DNA from: Triplophysa rosa
Lineage: Eukaryota > Chordata > Actinopteri > Cypriniformes > Nemacheilidae
Length of the DNA: 64,000 nt
Assembly: GCF_024868665.1 (NCBI RefSeq)
Contig: NC_079901.1
Location: forward strand, 3,020,673-3,084,672
Direction of reading: 5' to 3'
The number at the start of each line of letters is the position of its first letter. Position 1 is the first letter of the stretch. Both the position numbers and the translations under genes were made by a program. Below, piece after piece: positions 11,312 to 22,025 of the stretch. The notes beneath the pieces are model-generated. The model saw nothing but the letters and a program-made list of their open reading frames with translations. It searched no databases and was not told where the DNA came from.

Positions 11312-13030
11312 CACTTCTCGTCACGGTGCATTCTTCAGAACTGCACTCCGCCATCTTCAACAACCTCCCTGACTGCAGCCTGACTCCTTGCATTCCTACC
11401 CGATCAATGTGCTCCCCCATTCATCACAAAGACCCACACAACCTCCCTAGTCTCTGAGGGTTGTCTAAAGCAGTTTGCTCGCCCTGCACTGGGTCATGGA
11501 GCGCTCTTTAAATAACACATCAGAGTAAACCCCCCCACGTCCTCATGATCTCTGACCGCTCACCCTCACACATACAGACTAGACTGTCTTACTGTCTAAC
11601 TGTTATCTGTCTTAAGGATGAAATCGATAACTAATAGATAAATAAATAAATGTGGATTTTTTATGTGGATTTAAGACCAGAATTACATCTACTAAAAATA
11701 ATGACATATTAAATATGACTATCTATCTATTATATCTATCCTTGTTGGGTAAACAGAAAGTCTTTCACTGTACAGTAACATTATGTAAGATTTTAAACCT
11801 AAAAAAGCATCCTTCATGAAATCAAATGTTAAAAATTGCAGAGGAGGGATGTTTGTACAGAAGGCATGGGCAAGTCTGTGATTGTTGACATTAGGTGGGT
11901 TGAAAAACAAAGAGTTAGGAGAGATGGAGAAAGACAGACAGGAATGCAAAGGTCATCTCGTTTATGAGTGTACGGTTGACCTCTTGTCCGCTATGACAGT
12001 CTGTCCTAAGGCCAATGCAAAGATCAGATCTGTGGCTGATCTTTGACCTGTATCCCTGCTTTGGGCTTTACCTGTACTGCAGAGAGCAGGTGGTCAGTTC
12101 AGCGGTCAGAGGTCACATGCTGGAGCTAAAATGTAAGCTTTTGCCGGGACAGTTGAAGTGTTTTCCAATGTTGTGAGGTTCATTTTGTACCACACACACT
12201 GGTCTAGCAATAGGAAAAAGTGACCTACTGGCAAGATTTTCATGTGTACAGCACAAACAAACTAGGTAAAACAGTCCATGGTTAATTAGATTAATCGAAT
12301 AATAATATCTCTCTTCCAGTACGATAGATATTATTTTGTGTTGGAAGATGTATGTGAGTTGTGACTGAAGGATAGTAGTTTGACAGACAAAGGTGATAAT
12401 TACAGAGCTCACACACTATAATGTTCTATTCCCTGTGAAAAGCATCAGACGGGCTGTGTGTTAACACAGCTCACGTGTGTTTTACAGCTGTATGAGCATG
12501 AACTGACCCTGTCATCACTAAGATCGATCTGCATGGCCGCGTGGGGTCAAGGGTCGGCAATTACCCACTTCAGCGGTCACATTCCATCTGCTGGCATTCT
12601 CTCTCACAAGCACACACACACGCAAACACGGGTGCAGTGATGTACTGATAATTGAGGGCTGGTGCCGATGTGTGTGCTTATGTGTGTCTAAGAGGTGAAA
12701 CACATCCTGCTCATCTTTAGTCCAATTCCCCCTGTGTTTTGCTCACCAAAGCCCTCAGCAGCACATTAGACAAAACAAATTAAATATGAAAGGCTATCCA
12801 ATCCATCAGTAGCTCTTCTGAAGAATCCAACTCTTTTCTCTAACATATACTTATAAAAAAACAACACAAAGCACCATGCACAATACACTAACTTTTGCTG
12901 AGAAGATAATGTAGGGTGGGATTTCATTTTATCTGTCAAGCTTTGGATTGAGAAAAGTAATATGGGTAATAGTATTAAACCAGTATAAAATCAGCTATTA
13001 GTGACTGTCTGATAAAAAAAACACATCAAG
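11312..13030. other. no recognisable gene or complete repeat
   Basis: Ordinary AT-rich intergenic sequence with short GATA/CTAT-type repeats (about 11630-11745) and a CA-rich patch near 12605-12630. No open frame has protein-like content. Confidence 0.5.
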
Positions 13031-13325
13031 ATGACAAATGACTAAACAGGTCAAAATAGCGCTAGAGCGCAGTTAAAAAAAGCGCCAATGCGAGTGGAAA
13101 TTTCTGCGGGTGATTTACAAACATAAAAAAACACACGCGCAATATCTCATTACTATAATGACCAACGCATTCTATTAAGATCAGCGCAAATTAGCGCACG
13201 GTTTAAGACATGCTTTTTTGGGGTGTTAAATAAAGCCGCAAATACCAGTACAATGACGAGTGCAAATCTTAATTAGTAAATCGTGTTGCGTGATTCATTT
13301 AAATACTCTCCTCCCATAAAGTTTG

Positions 13326-13506
13326 TGTTATGTCTTATTGCAGACAAGAAGCTGGAGACTGTAGATTCCTTTCAGTATCTTTATTTACAGCACTAACTCA
13401 TAACATGCAGGCACATGCTCCGTACTCTACTTCTTCTTCCTATCTACCTCCACACAACTCAGAAGCTTGAGTCCAGCTAGTGGTGCACAAATGCAACAAC
13501 ACCACA
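13326..13506 (-). repeat. 3' LTR of mag-type element (181 bp)
   Basis: Direct repeat partner of 17737-17931, bounded by TG and CA. By eye it differs from the 5' LTR at about ten positions plus several short indels, including a missing block near 13400. The outer flank is GTTTG. Confidence 0.9.
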
Positions 13507-13739
13507 TTTTACTTAAACGATGCTCCTGTAACCCATAAGTAACATGAAACAGAAAGAACAGCAAATCTGCCATGCCTCAACAATGTCACACATAATTGAA
13601 TTACACTAAGCAACACATTAATTGAATGCAGAAGAGTATTTAACGCAACAAACAATATGAACCAACAACTTAATTACAATTCAGTACTTGACTTTCATTT
13701 AAGTATATGTACTGTATGTTGTGTGTGCAAAAGTCCATG

Positions 13740-16700
13740 TCAATTTCTGTGACTAGTAACATAGTCCTTTAGCCAACCTGGCTCACGTCTTTGACGTTGT
13801 TCTCTAGGACCAGCATCAGAAGACACTGAATTTCCAGACAATGGAAAATGAGAGGGCATCACGTTTTCAGCATTGGCTGTCATTCCATTATCCAACTCTC
13901 TAGTTGGCACGGGTGCAAGACACGATGCATGCCACTTTTTTCCATCATCCAAGAGGTAAGTGTAAGGACCAACTTTTTTCCTGACCTCAATTGGAGGAGT
14001 GAACTTTGGATAAGCTTTTGGTACATGTACAGACTTTTTAATGCGCACTTTATTCCCTGGTCGAAAAGAGAAATGTCGCACATGATGCTTGTGGTCAAAG
14101 CGAGATTTCATGACATTCTGACGTGATGAAACACGCTTCTGCAGTGATGTCGGCTCATGACCAGAAGGTGAAGGTTTCAGGACATTGAGACGGGTACGCA
14201 TTTTCCTTCCATGAAGCAATTTGAATGGGGAAACACCTGTTACAGCATGAGGTGTAGCGCGGTAAATCTGCAGGAAGTCAGTCACTGTTGATTTCCATGG
14301 TGCTGATTGTAGGATTGCTGATTGTATTGTACTCTTTAGAACTCTGTGAAAGCGTTCAATAGCACCATTTGCAGCAGGATGATACACTGAAGTACGAATG
14401 TGCTTAATATCTCTGTCTTTCAGGAACGCAGCAAACTCAGGAGAAGTGAACTGAGGCCCATTATCACTGACCAGAGTGGTCGGATTGCCGTGTCTGCTGA
14501 AGACAGAGGTAAGAAATGCAGTCACCTGTTTTGTTGCAACAGACGCAGTAAAGGCTACCTCAGGCCACTTACTATAATAGTCAGTGAGTGTCAGAGCATA
14601 TCGACAGTCCCAGACAGCAGTCTCGAATGGGCCCACAATGTCTATCGCCAGTTTTTCCCATGGTGCAGAAGGTAAAGGAACAGGCTGGAGTGGAACAGCA
14701 GAGGCTTTCGCAGTTTTGTCCAGAGAAAGACATAAATGACAAGCAGCAATTTTCTCCATCACAAATGTGTCCATGTTTGGCCACCAATACATCTCACGCA
14801 GGCATTGATTCGATCTCACAATTCCCTGATGACCCTCATGTGCAATACGGAACAATGACTCACGCAATTTTCCAGGCACAACCAGTCTAGATCCTCTAAA
14901 CACAAACTCAGCTTGCACACTGAACTCATGTCGGAGCTTGTAGTATGGACGAATCACAGGATCCACAGCAGCGGAAGATGAAGGCCATTTACTCGCAATT
15001 TGTGCGCGCAACGCAGAGAGTTCAGAACAGTGAGCAGAGGCAGTAGCAAATTCTTCCTGGGATATGGCAATCGGCCCAGAAGACAGTAAAGCAACAAACT
15101 CGGGTTCTGTATCCGACTCAGCATCCAAAGGAAGAGGCAAGGGCAAGCGGGATAAACAATCTGCAGTGTAGTTCTCAGATCCAGCACGATATTCATCTAT
15201 GTAGTCGAAACAGAGCAACCGAGCAGCCCACCGAGCAATACGCATACCAGCTCTATCAGTCCCTTTTGTGGTCAGCAGTGTCGTTAACGCTTGATGGTCA
15301 GTCCGCAACGTAAATCTGCGACCCCACAAGTACGTTCTCCATTTTTCCACCGCCCAGACACACGCCAGAGCCTCCTTTTCAACAGTGGAGTATTTCTGTT
15401 CAGCTGAGGACAGTGTTCTGGATGCGAAAGCGACAGTATGTTCTTGACCATCAGTGCCAATTTGAGCGAAGACAGCACCTAGTTCATATGCAGACGCGTC
15501 AGTAGAAATGACCACCGGCATCTCCGGGTCAAACAGTATAAGCGCAGGACTGTGAACCAGCAGCTTCTTCACATCATCCAAGCTTTGTTGAGCATCATCA
15601 GACCAGCGAAATCCACTCTCATCTCTCAAGCACTCACGCAGAGGCATCACCACGGACGCGAAATTAGGAATGAATTTGTTGTACCAGGAGAGAAGACCCA
15701 GGAAAGAACGCAACTGAACAGCATCCGTTGGTGCAGGTGCATCGATTATTGCAGATAGATGTTCTTGATCTAACTGAATACCCTGCGACGTCACCATGTG
15801 GCCTAGAAACTTCAAGCTCTGTTTTCTGAATTGACATTTTGACTCATTCAACACCAACCCAGCATCTTTGAGACGTTGCATCACCTTCTCTAGCGCTTGA
15901 TCATGTTCTTGCAGCGAGCGTCCCCACACGATGATGTCGTCCAGATAATTTGCAATGTTCTGGATTCCTTTTAGAATGATGACCATCATCTTTTGGAATG
16001 CAGCTGGAGCAGATGCCAAGCCATAAGGTACCTTGCAGAATCTGAAGAGGTCCTCGTGTGTAAGAAAAGCAGTGAGGTCCCGGCAATCTTCATGAAGAGG
16101 TACCTGATGGTATGCACTTTCCAAGTCTATAGTTGAAAACACAGTTGCACCTTGCAGTAATGTCATCATCTCCTCCATGTGTGGCAATGGGTAGTTGTCT
16201 ACTATAACTGCCTTGTTGGGCCCTCGCAAGTCCACACACATGCGGATCCCCCCCGTTTTCTTTTGGACCACAACAATCGGAGAAACCCATGGAGAAGAAT
16301 CAATCCGTTCGATCACACCAGCCTGTAAGAGACGTTCCAGTTCTGTGGAAACAGCATCTCTCACGGAGAAAGGTAAGCGACGCAATTTGCATCTGACAGG
16401 GGTTACAGAGTCAGAAATGTTCACCTTGTGTGTGAAGTTGTTCACACAGCCTAATGCAGCACGCTGTGATGGAGAAGTGGAGAGAGCACAGACTGGAGCG
16501 GATTGTGCTGATGGCAGCACAGTGTGTCCAGTAATTTGCAGCTGAAGTCCCTTAATCAGATCCATGCCTAGCAAAGCAGTGCCAGTGTCAACAATGAAGA
16601 AGTGTGCAGGACAGGTAATGCCATATTTAGTGACTGTAGCAGATAAACATCCTAGTACTGAAATCGGCTCTTGTAAGTAAGTAACTAAACGGGCAGCAGG

Positions 16701-17696
16701 GGCATGCAACGGCACAGTGCGAAAATGCTGTTCATACAGTTGTTTCGGCAGGATGGACACAGACGAACCAGAGTCCACAGTAAGTTGAAGAGACACAGGG
16801 GTAGCAGCAGGTGAGGCATGTACGGTCACTTCACACATCAGACGGTCAGTCGCTCCAGGCAGATGGAGAATACAGACCTCTGGCAATTCAACTGAATGCA
16901 CTGAATGAGTAGGAGCAGAACGGCAGACTCGTGCAAAAAGTCCAATCTTATTGCAATTCTTACATTTAGCAGATGCAGCGGGGCAGTTCTGTGCGTTTGC
17001 AAGATGTCCAGCAGAGCCACAGCGAAAGCATGTTCGAGCTGACGGAGCAGAAGCAGGTGGTTTTGATGAGGTACGTGCTTTGAATTTGGCCTTATGATGC
17101 TGTCGTCCAGAAGCAGGAGTGGCATGTACAGCTTGAACTGGAGCGAAGTTACTTGTAGCCAGCGATTTCGCCTGAGCATCAGCGGTCTCTAGCTGTGTGG
17201 CAATTGTAATTGCAGTCTCCAGTGTCAATTTAGATTCCACTAATAATCTTTCACGAATGCGAGGGTTAGCAATATTTTCAACAAGTTGATCACGCAACAT
17301 ATCGTCAAGATTGTCAGCAAATTCACATGTAGTCGCTAAATCTCTTAATGCAGCAATGTATTGTACTACCGTTTCATCTATCCTCTGTATGCGTTTCCTG
17401 AAAGCATGTCTTTCCACGACCACATTTCTTTTCGGAACGAAGTGTTGTTCCAAAGCCGTAATAGCATCAACTAGATCGTCACCGGTATTGGGCAGTGTAT
17501 AAAACAATCTCTGACCTTCGGTTCCGAGGCAATGAAGAAGCAAAGCACGTTTTCTGGCTTCTGACCATAAATCCCCAGTAGCATTGATGACTAGCATGTA
17601 GTTCCGGAACATTTTCAGCCATGTGACTAGCGGTATAGCAGGCTCACCGGGACAAGGCAAAAAAGGATTGGGAAATGGAGCACTTACTGAAGCCAT
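13740..17696 (-). CDS. Gag-Pol polyprotein, mag-type Ty3/gypsy, intact
   Basis: An uninterrupted 1318-residue frame that packages, copies and integrates the element. Gag fills about residues 1-220. Two zinc knuckles follow at 223-258: the first has C-C-H-C with wide spacing, while the second reads CKNCNKIGLFARVC, with Leu where His is expected. The protease has VDSGSS at 307-312. RT spans about 440-620 with Asp in STIDLESAY and the YLDD box at 584-587. RNase H is at about 728-850 (STDAS, RTDHQAL). The integrase has an HHCC zinc region near 953-990 and a DDE triad at about D1019, D1078 and E1114. No stop or frameshift interrupts it. Gag and Pol share one frame, so no recoding is needed. There is no envelope gene. 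The ATG is the first in the frame, just after the primer site. Confidence 0.95.
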   Translation of the reverse strand: MASVSAPFPNPFLPCPGEPAIPLVTWLKMFRNYMLVINATGDLWSEARKRALLLHCLGTEGQRLFYTLPNTGDDLVDAITALEQHFVPKRNVVVERHAFRKRIQRIDETVVQYIAALRDLATTCEFADNLDDMLRDQLVENIANPRIRERLLVESKLTLETAITIATQLETADAQAKSLATSNFAPVQAVHATPASGRQHHKAKFKARTSSKPPASAPSARTCFRCGSAGHLANAQNCPAASAKCKNCNKIGLFARVCRSAPTHSVHSVELPEVCILHLPGATDRLMCEVTVHASPAATPVSLQLTVDSGSSVSILPKQLYEQHFRTVPLHAPAARLVTYLQEPISVLGCLSATVTKYGITCPAHFFIVDTGTALLGMDLIKGLQLQITGHTVLPSAQSAPVCALSTSPSQRAALGCVNNFTHKVNISDSVTPVRCKLRRLPFSVRDAVSTELERLLQAGVIERIDSSPWVSPIVVVQKKTGGIRMCVDLRGPNKAVIVDNYPLPHMEEMMTLLQGATVFSTIDLESAYHQVPLHEDCRDLTAFLTHEDLFRFCKVPYGLASAPAAFQKMMVIILKGIQNIANYLDDIIVWGRSLQEHDQALEKVMQRLKDAGLVLNESKCQFRKQSLKFLGHMVTSQGIQLDQEHLSAIIDAPAPTDAVQLRSFLGLLSWYNKFIPNFASVVMPLRECLRDESGFRWSDDAQQSLDDVKKLLVHSPALILFDPEMPVVISTDASAYELGAVFAQIGTDGQEHTVAFASRTLSSAEQKYSTVEKEALACVWAVEKWRTYLWGRRFTLRTDHQALTTLLTTKGTDRAGMRIARWAARLLCFDYIDEYRAGSENYTADCLSRLPLPLPLDAESDTEPEFVALLSSGPIAISQEEFATASAHCSELSALRAQIASKWPSSSAAVDPVIRPYYKLRHEFSVQAEFVFRGSRLVVPGKLRESLFRIAHEGHQGIVRSNQCLREMYWWPNMDTFVMEKIAACHLCLSLDKTAKASAVPLQPVPLPSAPWEKLAIDIVGPFETAVWDCRYALTLTDYYSKWPEVAFTASVATKQVTAFLTSVFSRHGNPTTLVSDNGPQFTSPEFAAFLKDRDIKHIRTSVYHPAANGAIERFHRVLKSTIQSAILQSAPWKSTVTDFLQIYRATPHAVTGVSPFKLLHGRKMRTRLNVLKPSPSGHEPTSLQKRVSSRQNVMKSRFDHKHHVRHFSFRPGNKVRIKKSVHVPKAYPKFTPPIEVRKKVGPYTYLLDDGKKWHASCLAPVPTRELDNGMTANAENVMPSHFPLSGNSVSSDAGPREQRQRREPGWLKDYVTSHRN

Positions 17697-17736
17697 CCTC
17701 AGAAAATCTTGTAAAAAAACGTCCTCGTCACCAATT

Positions 17737-17931
17737 TGTTATGTCTTAATGTAGACAAGACGCTGGAGACCGTGGATTCCTTTCAGTAACTTTTATTTAA
17801 CAGCACTAACTAGCAGTCAGCTTAGCATGCAGGCAGATGCTCTGTCTCTCTCTACTTCTTCTTCCTATCTACCTCCACACAACTCAGAAGCTTGAGTCCA
17901 TCTAGTGGTGCACCAATGCAACAACACCACA
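17737..17931 (-). repeat. 5' LTR of mag-type element (195 bp)
   Basis: On the minus strand it begins TGTGGTGTTG and ends GACATAACA. The likely primer binding site follows two bases later (about 17721-17734), and the Gag start codon lies 40 bases downstream of the LTR. Confidence 0.9.
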
Positions 17932-18109
17932 GTTTGCATCTGAAGAGGAAACTCCTACAAATGCATATGAAAAAAAGGTCAGTCACGAAAACAGCTGTGT
18001 CCACGCATTTTCAGCGTTAATTTTTACTGCTAGATTTTTTTACTTTTCATGCCAAAAGAGGCGTTTGCGCTACTGCAAGCTGTTAGTAAATCTGGCCCAT
18101 AATGTTCTC

Positions 18110-21100
18110 TTAAACGTAATGTTTTCTCTCAGAGCTGTGCTAAATTATTGGCTCATGGTAGTTTAAATGATATAAGCATCTAACATTAAGTTAATAAATG
18201 TGTGAGGTTTATACACATAAATATAAATAACTAGATGCCACATTGCCACATTAGCAGCTGTTTCTATACATAGATCGTCCGCCACATTGGATCGGTGCGA
18301 GCCGGACTGTGTTGCCAAGTCTGCGATTTTCTCTTGAAATTGGGTTACTTTTTTAATCGTTTCTGCGGGTGTTTTTTATCCAAAGGTTAAAAGTACAAGG
18401 ATTATGTTATTAGGCTGTCAATCCTCGAACGATTTTATTTATGAATGTTAAGTTCTGTTATTTGGACTACGGACATTAGGCTCAGGATGAATGATTTTGT
18501 TTCACAGTTCTGGCAACCCTGCACAAGCTGGTTTGTTAACACTAAAGAACAAGGTGACTGTGCATTTGCAAGTATATTTATACGCGTGTATGATTATGAA
18601 ACCTTTTTACTGATGTGTAAACTGAAACGTTATATTTGCTAAACTAACACATGACAACAACCAAAGAGTATTCCATTTTTCTGGAATTTATATTCCTGTG
18701 TTTTTTTACAGCCATGGCTGCGCAGTGTTTTGGTATTTTAGCAAACTGTGTAAGTGAGGTCAGTGGACTGTTCCAAGATGGCATACACGTCTACGTGTCT
18801 CGAGTGCTTGAATGAGGGATCTAGTTATATAAATCTATGTTTACACATGTCAAGAGTGTGTCATCCCCTTTGCTTTTGTGTTCACATACATAAACTGAAC
18901 TATGATTTGTTGTCTGCGGTAAAAAAACAACTTCATAAACTACAAATATCGTGTTAACACTACGAAAATATAAAATTATTGTAAATAACCCAGCGTCAAT
19001 AACACTAATGTGATTATTACTATCATCGCGCTGATCCTCATTATAATTGTGTACATTTCATAATATTGGTGACACTAATATATATAATCGTGATGACTGA
19101 TATTGCATTGATACTTTGCACATTACAATATAGTAAATATCCCAGAAGCACCAACTGTGGTGTTAACTGTGATTTCTAAATGTAAATGTAAATCTTAAAA
19201 ATAATATGCACATTATAATATTGTAAATAATATACTTCAATTAAACAATTGACAGTTTCTGACAATCCTACAGTATTTATTTCAGTAAAATTTCATAAAC
19301 GTAAAATGCATAGAGAAAAACCTGCAATAATACCCCTTATTTTAATACCATATATTGTCTATGAAAACTATGAAAAGTGCTATATAAATAAAATTGAATT
19401 AAAAAGTTTAAGTCTCTTTCAGACAGATACCTTTTTAAATGTTGGTCTCTTTGCATGTTTTATCGTAACATGCTAGTCCTAAATTCCTCAGTCACTTTAG
19501 AACAGAATGTCTGACAATCCCTGGGTCTGAAATCTTCTACTCCCATACTATATACTTGGCGACAATCAGTATCAATCAGAGTCATGAATAGTATGTCCAA
19601 ACCTCTGTTTGCAAAAAACAGTAGGGGAGAAATACCCTGATGGTGTACTGCTTCCACCGAGATTTGTGAGTGTCCCATGGTGTCTCGGGAGCTGAGCAAT
19701 GATCAAATTCAAAGGTTAATCAAACGAAAATAGCAGAAATACTTTAAAGCGGATGTCTGTTTTTCAAATGTAAGTATACCAATAAATTAATTTCTTGTGA
19801 CTAAATTATGTTTTTACCAACGCCTACGTACAGATTGTTGTTAATATGTCAGAGGTCAAAGAGCATACGGGTCACATGACATTAAAACTTGGTGGATGCA
19901 GTATGTCCGAAATGTATTCATACTACTCACACTCATACTACAGTATATAGAACGTACTATTTTAACGGTCAATAGGTAGGTAGCTATTCAAATTCAGTAC
20001 GTACTGTCACAGTATGTGATTTCAGGCACAGCTTATGTCTCTGCCCACTGTGGAGACCCCTCGTGTAAACCAAAGTGATCAACAACAGGTCCAACAGATC
20101 CAAATACTAAATCTGTCCAACCGAAGAGAGGTGGTTAAGGGATGATGAAAAATGACTTCTTTCTGCCCCGTACCCCTCTCTGTCCTAGTCTCTGTTTCCC
20201 TGAGTTAATGACATTTATCAAATATAATCCATACTCAAAGCCAAGCTCTGCATTCAACAGCCCCAAGAAAAAGTAAGAGTTGGAGAAAGGGTTCTAACAG
20301 TGGGCTAACATAAACATGAAGAGTCCCCAAAGTTCAAAGCCCAAAGTTCAACACAGTGCTCACACAAATTGAAAAACGCTCACATGCATGCACACACGCA
20401 CACACGTATTTGTTTTTCTGCCATAAGGGGGCCACAGTTTTTTTACAAATTGTGGGGTCCACCCTTTCCTGTGGTCCTACGCCTCCATAAAAAATCAAGA
20501 AAGATAATGAGAATAAAAAAACAAATATAACTTCAATTTAACAAAATTTGAACAAAATATTTCTTTATGATATATATAAACACTCTTATTATATTACCAA
20601 ATCACTTTTTGGGGGTTTTCCGGGTCATATCTTGGTTATCACTTCCTGTTTTTAGTTCGAACTGTGCCAAAGTTCGTTTGAAAGCACACAATCGTTTCAG
20701 CGGTCTCTGTTCACTTGTTTGGTGCGCACCAGTGTTCGGATGGCACCGTTCACACTTACACAAATCAACCGAACTAACAGAGCGATCACATAAGATTTTG
20801 TTTTAATTTAACCAAACATGCCATTTGTGAACACCGTATGAGACATAGAAAATAAAATGTTGAAAATAAATCAGTCCCATATTTTTTCTGTTCAACAACT
20901 CTGGAAATCATCTCAAATGCTGAATTCAGTCAGAACACAGAACATGAAACATTTATTTAGCTCATGGTACTTGGAAAACCATTGTATTCCTCAGAGAACA
21001 AGTAGACTTATGCATCCCTTCACATGCACACATGCTAGTTGTATGGACTAGGACACCTGATCCTCATACAAGAGCCTCAGAGGCTGACTGCTGCCCCCTA

Positions 21101-21540
21101 GTGGAGTCACACGCTCTCTATATTACTTCTATATTCCTCAATCTCTATATTCCTCTATTTCCTTATTTCTGGGTCTTAACTGAGTGTTGTAGTGGATGGT
21201 CTCTGTGTCCTGACATACACATATTTTACACTATCAAAAAACAACCAAAAATTGTGTATATCAATATACCATTTATTACCAAAATCAAACAATTGCAAAG
21301 ATCTTGTGTGTACTAGTGTATCATTCCAGCACCTACAAAACAGTCTGTTGAAACCATGCTCTAAACCCTCTGCAAGTTTTGTGCCGTTTTTGCCATTTCC
21401 AGGCATCATACAGATTCCTCCAAGAGTATTAATCAGATCAACATCATACTTGGTTAGTCTCATCAAAAGGCCTTTGCGATGCTAAATTGTGAAGATCTTA
21501 AATTGTCATTGAAATGGCGGCCTGCCTATGGGATTTTTTT
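18110..21540. other. noncoding stretch with repeat fragments
   Basis: No gene is supported. Contents noticed are an L2-type 3' tail (19374-19402, listed separately) and a possible MITE at about 19522-20030, whose ends TGGGTCTGAAATC and GATTTCAGGCACA are imperfect inverted partners. There is also a CA-rich patch near 20380-20410. Confidence 0.45.
19374..19402 (+). repeat. L2-type 3' tail fragment
   Basis: The string AAAAGTGCTATATAAATAAA followed by TTGAATTA matches the 3' terminal tail seen on both L2 copies in this window, with TTGAA in place of TTGAG. It marks the end of a very short LINE or L2-tailed SINE insertion. The body upstream is not recognisable. Confidence 0.5.
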
Positions 21541-21579
21541 GTACCTAAAATCCTATGGGATTTTTTCAATAAAAAATGA

Positions 21580-21927
21580 ATGCAAACTGTTAAGAAACTG
21601 ATTTCCCTGAAATTTGTAGCCATTGCCTGGCACTCCCTGCTAAACCCGGGCACCAAAGACTCAAAGTGGCTGCAACCCAGAGTGAGCCGTCTATCGCCAG
21701 ACATCTCTTTCACTCTCAAGGCAGGCTGCCCGGTAAGATGGTCCATCCGCCAGACATTTTACAAAGCCTCAGTTCTGGCCGTAAGAGGTCTTATGTTAAC
21801 CATGCAATCTGCCTTCCAGGCGGAACTTCTGGATGATATGGGACAGCAGCTGGAGAAAGGGACTCCTTCTCCCTCTCTCTGGAAGGAGATCATCACGGTG
21901 AATGACCTCGCCAGTGAGGGGTTTTGA
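21580..21927 (+). pseudogene. gag-like retroelement fragment
   Basis: An open frame of 115 codons with composition unlike its AT-rich neighbours. Its residues (AVRGLMLTMQSAFQAELLDDMG, then a Trp-containing EI.TVNDLA stretch) resemble in layout the helical gag region of the DIRS element at 36650-36760, where FQAKILQAL is followed by DLGVATDFAL. The similarity is loose. The frame is interrupted after 21927, and its continuation to 22017 is cut by the hAT-like element. It could instead derive from another retroelement family. The upstream ATG at 21580 is not a trusted start. Confidence 0.4.
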
Positions 21928-22025
21928 GTCCATGTTCACAGGCGGTTCTGTCCTTCTTATTCCACCGTTCAAAATAAGAGTGCTCGTTTTCCCCACAAAA
22001 ACATGTTGGGGGATTTCCCTGTGAG

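Larger units (their letters stand above)
13326..17931 (-). mobile_element. complete mag-type Ty3/gypsy LTR retrotransposon
   Basis: Full-length 4606-bp element on the minus strand with two LTRs, a single gag-pol frame and a perfect 5-bp duplication GTTTG (13321-13325 and 17932-17936). The LTRs are short (181 and 195 bp) with TG/CA ends. The order of domains, the twin zinc knuckles and the lack of env or a chromodomain fit the mag lineage. It landed inside an older MITE-like repeat. The primer site next to the 5' LTR reads TGGTGACGAGGACG on the minus strand, a near match to the 3' end of tRNA-Ser(GCT). Confidence 0.93.
13035..18105. mobile_element. old MITE-like repeat split by the mag element
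   Basis: Sequence left of the retrotransposon (13035-13325) and right of it (17932-18105) appears to belong to one older repeat. The left end near ACTAAACAGGTCAAAATAGCGC is a loose inverted match to the right end, which reads ACTAACAGCTTGCAGTAGCGC on the minus strand. Both halves are rich in GCGC and GCGCAA motifs. The family is not recognised and the outer boundaries are approximate. Confidence 0.4.
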
